A stretch of DNA of 64,000 bases, from positions 407,249-471,248 of the forward strand of contig NZ_LGYZ01000081.1 of assembly GCF_001310275.1 (NCBI RefSeq), read 5' to 3'. Position 1 is the stretch's first letter; the number at the start of each line of letters is the position of its first letter. Below are positions 60,075-64,000 of this stretch, in pieces. The position numbers and the translations under genes are program-made. The notes beneath the pieces are model-generated. The model was not told the DNA's origin, did not search any database, and was given only the letters and a program-made list of their open reading frames with translations. This DNA is from Nocardia arizonensis (GTDB lineage: Bacteria > Actinomycetota > Actinomycetes > Mycobacteriales > Mycobacteriaceae).

Positions 60075-60806
60075 ATGACCGAAGAAACCACACCGAGTCC
60101 CGGCGACGAGCGGGCGACACTGGCAACGCTGTTGTCCGCCAACGCCGAACTGGTCGTCGGAGTACTGCGCCCGGCGGAAGGCGCCCCGCAGGTCCCCGTA
60201 CTCGCCGCGCTCACCGCCACCCGCAATCTGGGACACCTCGTCGACGACATCCTGCATACCCTGGCCCGCCAGGCCAAGCGGGAGGGGCACACCTGGGCCG
60301 AACTCGGCGACCTACTCGGCACCTCCCGCCAAGCCGCCTACCAGCGCTTCAGCGGCCCCATGCCCCCCGCAGGCCCCTTCCCGCCCCCGCCACCCTTCCC
60401 ACTCGTACCGCCGACGCCTCCCGGCATGCCCGTGCCACCGCACCGGCCGCACGCCCCGGGCTCACCGGACGCCCCCGACGCCACAGGCGAGCACCACCCA
60501 CCCGGACCGTCCGGCTTCCCGCCTCCCGGAGGGCACGCCGGACACCACCGTCCTGGCCACGACGCATGCGCAACCCGCCAGAATCCCCCTAGCCCGCAAC
60601 ACATCCCGGGTGCACCCCCCGTACCGCCCCCACCGAACATCCCCACCAGACCCGGCGCCCCCACCCCGCCGACCGGCTTCCACATCCCACCGCATGCGCC
60701 CGCACCCGCACAGGTTCCGACCACCCCTCCGGCACCGCCCGCACCGAACCCGCCCATTCCACCGAGTGCCCCCACTCCACCCGACGCACCGACCCCACGG
60801 TCGTAG
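60075..60806 (+). CDS. HTH protein with a long proline-rich tail
   Basis: About 243 residues. Residues 1-100 are a compact helical domain whose last part (HTWAELGDLLGTSRQAAYQRF) is a helix-turn-helix. From about residue 98 to the end the protein is 40-50% Pro with Ala, His, Gly and Thr and is surely unstructured. ATG 60075 directly follows the inverted repeat; an in-frame ATG at 60054 lies inside it. The N-terminal domain alone resembles short DNA-binding proteins found across Nocardia, but the function is unknown. The Pro-rich coding strand is very C-rich and G-poor. Confidence 0.78.
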   Translation: MTEETTPSPGDERATLATLLSANAELVVGVLRPAEGAPQVPVLAALTATRNLGHLVDDILHTLARQAKREGHTWAELGDLLGTSRQAAYQRFSGPMPPAGPFPPPPPFPLVPPTPPGMPVPPHRPHAPGSPDAPDATGEHHPPGPSGFPPPGGHAGHHRPGHDACATRQNPPSPQHIPGAPPVPPPPNIPTRPGAPTPPTGFHIPPHAPAPAQVPTTPPAPPAPNPPIPPSAPTPPDAPTPRS

Positions 60807-61369
60807 CATCAACCTTCCGACCCATATCCCACCCGAACCACGAAGGCTCCGTACCGATTCAGACACGGAGCCTTCATCGCGCACCAGGCACCGACGCACC
60901 GGAGTCGTAGCTTCAACCTCCTGACACGCGAATCCGTAGGGCTCCGTGCCTGATTCGGGGAAAAGCCTTCAGCTAATAGTGGACGCCCGCGTCCGCACTC
61001 CGACCGGACTCGAACGCACCGCCCGGCGTCACGACGCTCGCTACCTGCCGCCGGCGTCGAATGCTGCACCGCCGGGCGGACTCTAGCCCTTCACCGTATC
61101 CCCGCGCCCGCATGTCCGGGAACGGCTCGGGGGTGGCCGCACCCGTTCTGCCGGCTGCCCGATCACCCGGCGCTCCATTCGAACCGTGGTCGTAGCTTCA
61201 ACTTTCCGGCCCGACAGGCAGGGGGGATCGACCACGTAACGATTGTCCGAACCTGTCGAGCGCACTCCCCTTCACCGAATTCGCCCGCACCAGCATCTCT
61301 TTCGAGGAAACCACCCTCCGTCGTTCCTCGAGGCCGCCACGGCCGGCTGGTCGTAGCTTCAACTTTCGT
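60800..61369 (+). repeat. Four dispersed direct repeats, core GTCGTAGCWTCAAC
   Basis: Copies start at 60800, 60904, 61189 and 61350, all in the same orientation. The first overlaps the last codons of the proline-rich gene; the others are intergenic. The core is followed by YYTYC. In copies 1 and 4 a GAAGGCTCCGT block follows exactly 42 nt from the core start, and copy 2 has a related GGCTCCGT block 33-37 nt on. Confidence 0.82.
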
Positions 61370-61531
61370 TCACTCGGCTCGCGTGGACAGCGAAGGCTCC
61401 GTGGCCAATTCACGCGCGGATCGAGGTACGGGCCATCGCCGGGCTTCGACGCCGGGCCAATTGACGCCCACGTGTCGCCCGACCGCAGGCGGTTGCGGAA
61501 CCGTCGGCGGGCGGGCGGAGCGCGCGCGGGC
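60807..61531. other. Intergenic region carrying the direct repeats
   Basis: About 725 bp between the proline-rich gene and leuB. Besides the repeats it contains hairpins and no convincing gene: open frames lack ribosome sites and recognisable families. A T-arm-like CGTTCGAGTCC (minus strand, near 61010) does not fold into a tRNA. Confidence 0.6.
60842..60875 (+). terminator. Hairpin after the proline-rich gene
   Basis: A perfect 11-bp stem (GAAGGCTCCGT with ACGGAGCCTTC) and a 12-nt loop, 36 nt after the stop codon. It has no T run. The left arm is part of the repeat unit described for this region. Confidence 0.7.
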
Positions 61532-62539
61532 TCAGACCGCGGCGGCGATGCGGTCGCCGATGGCGACCGTGGAGGCGGGTTCGGTGCGGGATGCCAGATC
61601 CTTGGCGACCGCGGCCTCGATGCGGGCGGCGGAGTCGGTGTCGCCGAGGTGGTTGAGGAGCAGGGATACCGAGAGGATGGCGGCCGTCGGGTCGGCCTTC
61701 GATTGGCCGGCGATGTCGGGGGCGCTGCCGTGTACCGGCTCGAACATGCTCGGGTTGACGCCGGAGGCGTCGATATTACCGCTGGCGGCGAGACCGATGC
61801 CACCGCTGACGGCGGCGGCGAGGTCGGTGATGATGTCGCCGAAGAGGTTGTCGGTGACGATCACGTCGAAACGGGACGGGTCGTTGACCATGTGGATGGT
61901 CGCGGCGTCGATGTGCTGATACGCGGTGCGCACCTCGGGGAATTCGGCGGCGACCGCGTCGACCGTGCGCTGCCACAGCGAACCGGCGAAGGTGAGCACG
62001 TTGTTCTTGTGCACAAGGGTCAGATGCTTGCGGCGGGCGTTGGCCTTGGCGAAGGCGTAGCGCACCACGCGCTCGATGCCGAAACGGGTATTGGTGCTGA
62101 CCTCGGTGGCGACCTCGTGCGGTGTCCGCACGCGGATCGCGCCGCCGGTGCCGGTATAAGGACCCTCGGTGCCCTCGCGAACCACCACGAAATCGATGTC
62201 GGGGCTGCCCGCCAGCGGACTGGTGACGCCCGGATACAGCTTGGACGGGCGCAGGTTCACGTGGTGGTCGAGTTCGAAGCGGGTGCGCAGCAGCAGACCG
62301 CGTTCGAGCACGCCACTGGGCACCGACGGGTCGCCGATGGCGCCGAGCAGGATGGCGTCGTGCTGCTTCAACTCCGGCAGGACCGAATCGGGCAGGACCT
62401 CGCCGGTGGCGTGGAACCGCTTGGCGCCCAGATCGTATTCGGTCTTCTCGACACCGGGGGCAACGACGTCGAGCACCTTCAGCGCTTCGGCGATGACCTC
62501 GGGACCGATCCCGTCGCCGGGGATGACAGCAAGCTTCAT
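61532..62539 (-). CDS. leuB: 3-isopropylmalate dehydrogenase
   Basis: A 335-residue enzyme: [38 protein letters not shown] with the substrate Arg, [29 protein letters not shown] with the metal-binding Asp residues, and [14 protein letters not shown]. It oxidises and decarboxylates 3-isopropylmalate in leucine synthesis, completing the set with leuCD ten kilobases away. It lies 165 bp downstream of serA. Confidence 0.95.
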   Translation of the reverse strand: MKLAVIPGDGIGPEVIAEALKVLDVVAPGVEKTEYDLGAKRFHATGEVLPDSVLPELKQHDAILLGAIGDPSVPSGVLERGLLLRTRFELDHHVNLRPSKLYPGVTSPLAGSPDIDFVVVREGTEGPYTGTGGAIRVRTPHEVATEVSTNTRFGIERVVRYAFAKANARRKHLTLVHKNNVLTFAGSLWQRTVDAVAAEFPEVRTAYQHIDAATIHMVNDPSRFDVIVTDNLFGDIITDLAAAVSGGIGLAASGNIDASGVNPSMFEPVHGSAPDIAGQSKADPTAAILSVSLLLNHLGDTDSAARIEAAVAKDLASRTEPASTVAIGDRIAAAV

Positions 62540-62704
62540 GACAACAAATGCTCCGTTCGATTGTGCCGGGCGCGGATCAGCGGCATCGCCACGGTACTCG
62601 GCGGCCACGGGAACGCGATCGGCGGGCGGGCGGGGCCGAACAGCGGCGGCCTCGCCCGGACCGGCCGGGCCGAGCGGCCGCCGAAGGCACCGGGAGGATG
62701 CGGA

Positions 62705-64000
62705 TCAGACCAGGTCGACCAGCACGACCTTGGCGGCGCCGACCGCCGCGCCGATCGCGGACTGGACCTCGGCGGGAACCTCGCGGTTCACGCGCAGGAC
62801 GACGGTGGCGCCTTCCTTGTCGACGTCCTGGCTCAGCTGCGCGGCGAGGATGTCGATATCGGCCTCGCCGAGCCGGGTACCGATCTTGCCCAACGCGCCG
62901 GGCTTGTCCTCGTAGTTCAGCACCGCGAGGTTCAACCCTTCGGCGCGCATGTCGTAGTTGCGGCCGTTGATGTTGACGATCTTCTGCACCTGCTGCGGTT
63001 CGGTGAGCGTGCCCGCCACGTTGAGGGTGCGGCCGTCGCCGAAAACGGCGCGCAGGTCGACGACGCTGCGGTGGCTCGGGCTCTCGGTCGCGGTGGTGAC
63101 CTCGGCGGTGATACCGCGGTCCTTGGCCAGCGCGGGCGCGTTGACGAAGGTGACCGCCGGGCTCTGCCCGTTTCCGTCGGCCTCGACCAGCGCCGAGAAC
63201 ACCCCGCGCAGCGCCGCGAGCTCGAGAACGCCGACCTCCTCGGTGGCGAGTTCGCCGCGCACCTGCACCTCGAGCGAGACCGGCAGCTCGTCCGACAGCG
63301 CGCCGAGCAGCGCGCCCTGCTTGCGCACGATGTCCAACCACGGCGTGACCTCGTCGCTGACCGCGCCGCCGGTGACGTTCACCGCGCCCGGCACGAACTC
63401 GCCGGCCAGGGCCAGCAGCACGGACTTCGCCACATCGGTGCCCGCGCGGTCCTGCGCCTCGGTGGTGGAGGCGCCGAGGTGCGGGGTCACCACGACCTGC
63501 GGCAGCTCGAAAAGCGGGCTGTCGGTGCAGGGCTCGGTGTCGAACACGTCGAGTCCGGCGGCGCGGACGTGACCGGAGCGGATCGCCTCGGCCAGCGCCG
63601 CCTCGTCGACCAGTCCGCCGCGCGCGGCATTGACGATGATCACGCCGGGCTTGGTCCTGGCGATGGCGTCCTTGCCGATGATGCCCTTGGTCTCGGGAGT
63701 CTTCGGCAGGTGGACGGAGATGAGGTCGGCGCGCTCGAGCAGTTCGTCCAGGCTCAGCAGTTCGATGCCGAGCTGGGCCGCACGCGCCGGGGAGACGTAG
63801 GGGTCGTATGCCACGATCTTGGTCTCGAACGCGGCCAAGCGCGCGGCGAACAGCTGGCCGATGCGGCCGAGCCCGACGACGCCGACGGTCTTGCCGAAGA
63901 TCTCCACGCCGTTGAACTTGCTGCGCGCCCACATGTGTTCGCGCAGGGTGGCGTCGGCGGCCGGGATCTGGCGGGCGGCGGCGAGCAGCAGGGTGACGGC
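62705..64000 (-). CDS. serA: D-3-phosphoglycerate dehydrogenase (N-terminus beyond window)
   Basis: The last 431 residues or so of SerA are present. VGVVGLGRIGQLFAARLAAF is the NAD motif, NAARGGLVDEAALAEAI and PHLGASTTEAQDRAGTDVAKSV carry the catalytic Arg/His regions, and after about residue 250 of the visible part come the intervening and C-terminal ACT domains typical of the long actinobacterial form that responds to serine (ending VGAAKVVLVDLV). It starts serine synthesis from 3-phosphoglycerate. The start codon lies right of the window. Confidence 0.95.
   Translation of the reverse strand, partial: AVTLLLAAARQIPAADATLREHMWARSKFNGVEIFGKTVGVVGLGRIGQLFAARLAAFETKIVAYDPYVSPARAAQLGIELLSLDELLERADLISVHLPKTPETKGIIGKDAIARTKPGVIIVNAARGGLVDEAALAEAIRSGHVRAAGLDVFDTEPCTDSPLFELPQVVVTPHLGASTTEAQDRAGTDVAKSVLLALAGEFVPGAVNVTGGAVSDEVTPWLDIVRKQGALLGALSDELPVSLEVQVRGELATEEVGVLELAALRGVFSALVEADGNGQSPAVTFVNAPALAKDRGITAEVTTATESPSHRSVVDLRAVFGDGRTLNVAGTLTEPQQVQKIVNINGRNYDMRAEGLNLAVLNYEDKPGALGKIGTRLGEADIDILAAQLSQDVDKEGATVVLRVNREVPAEVQSAIGAAVGAAKVVLVDLV

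Noticed and set aside
60990..61080. Possible tRNA or tRNA remnant on the minus strand, suggested by CGTTCGAGTCC
   Set aside because: The flanking bases do not form a T stem, and no acceptor or anticodon arms can be drawn.

Overview
The window is high-GC actinobacterial DNA, most likely from a Nocardia or a close mycolate-forming relative. The evidence is a HupB with a long Lys/Ala tail, a MutT1 that joins a Nudix domain to a histidine phosphatase, a CofC/FbiD for coenzyme F420, a SepIVA-type coiled-coil protein, a RamB/PrpR-type regulator, frequent GTG starts and many apparently leaderless genes. From about 17.9 kb to the right edge the gene order follows the Mycobacterium tuberculosis segment Rv2924c to Rv2996c, as I recall it: mutM, rnc, DUF177, sepIVA | coaD, rsmD, pyc | recG, DAK2/FakA, rpmB | ung, thiL, DUF3515, ddl, gpsA, cofC, ppk, mutT1, hupB, leuD, leuC, iclR, PNPOx-like, gltX, FAH hydrolase, MFS, leuB, serA. 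Accessory genes interrupt this backbone at several points.

Layout. 0-7 kb is accessory and regulatory: the start of kdpD (cut by the left edge), a TetR/SDR/tautomerase cassette with two identical 12-bp operators, a second SDR with a duplicated translation-start region, and an AraC/VOC/UvrA-like module. 7-14.4 kb is a cell-envelope-type cluster: a small membrane protein, a cytochrome b/sulfite-oxidase fusion, two glycosyltransferase-type proteins, a polytopic membrane protein, a two-component system whose kinase appears to start at CTG, and a sugar-nucleotide epimerase. 14.5-17.9 kb holds a membrane-anchored PstS-like protein, a PHP-domain protein and a RibD/DHFR-like reductase. 17.9-28 kb is core DNA repair, RNA processing, division, CoA and anaplerotic genes. 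28-31 kb is metE under a cobalamin riboswitch, followed by the first copy of a 114-bp hairpin repeat. 31.7-57.5 kb is mostly core genes, with two more copies of the repeat between DUF3515 and ddl. 57.7-61.5 kb holds an MFS transporter, an ADP-ribosylglycohydrolase, an HTH protein with a proline-rich tail behind a perfect 9-bp inverted repeat, and an intergenic cluster of four GTCGTAGCWTCAAC repeats. leuB and a truncated serA close the window.

Functional links. leuD, leuC and leuB serve leucine synthesis, with a divergent IclR regulator of the LtbR/NdgR type beside leuC. gltX lies directly upstream of tRNA-Gln and tRNA-Glu, both of which its product would charge in an organism without GlnRS. 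CofC feeds F420 synthesis, and a PNPOx/FDOR-fold protein lies about 7 kb away. ppk and mutT1 overlap. The non-coding signals that look least explained are the 114-bp repeat, the GTCGTAGCWTCAAC cluster, the inverted repeat at 60037-60063 and the multi-hairpin, G-poor zone at 54.2-54.7 kb. I did not recognise any complete, clearly new biological system in the window. The strongest leads are those repeats and the TetR cassette.
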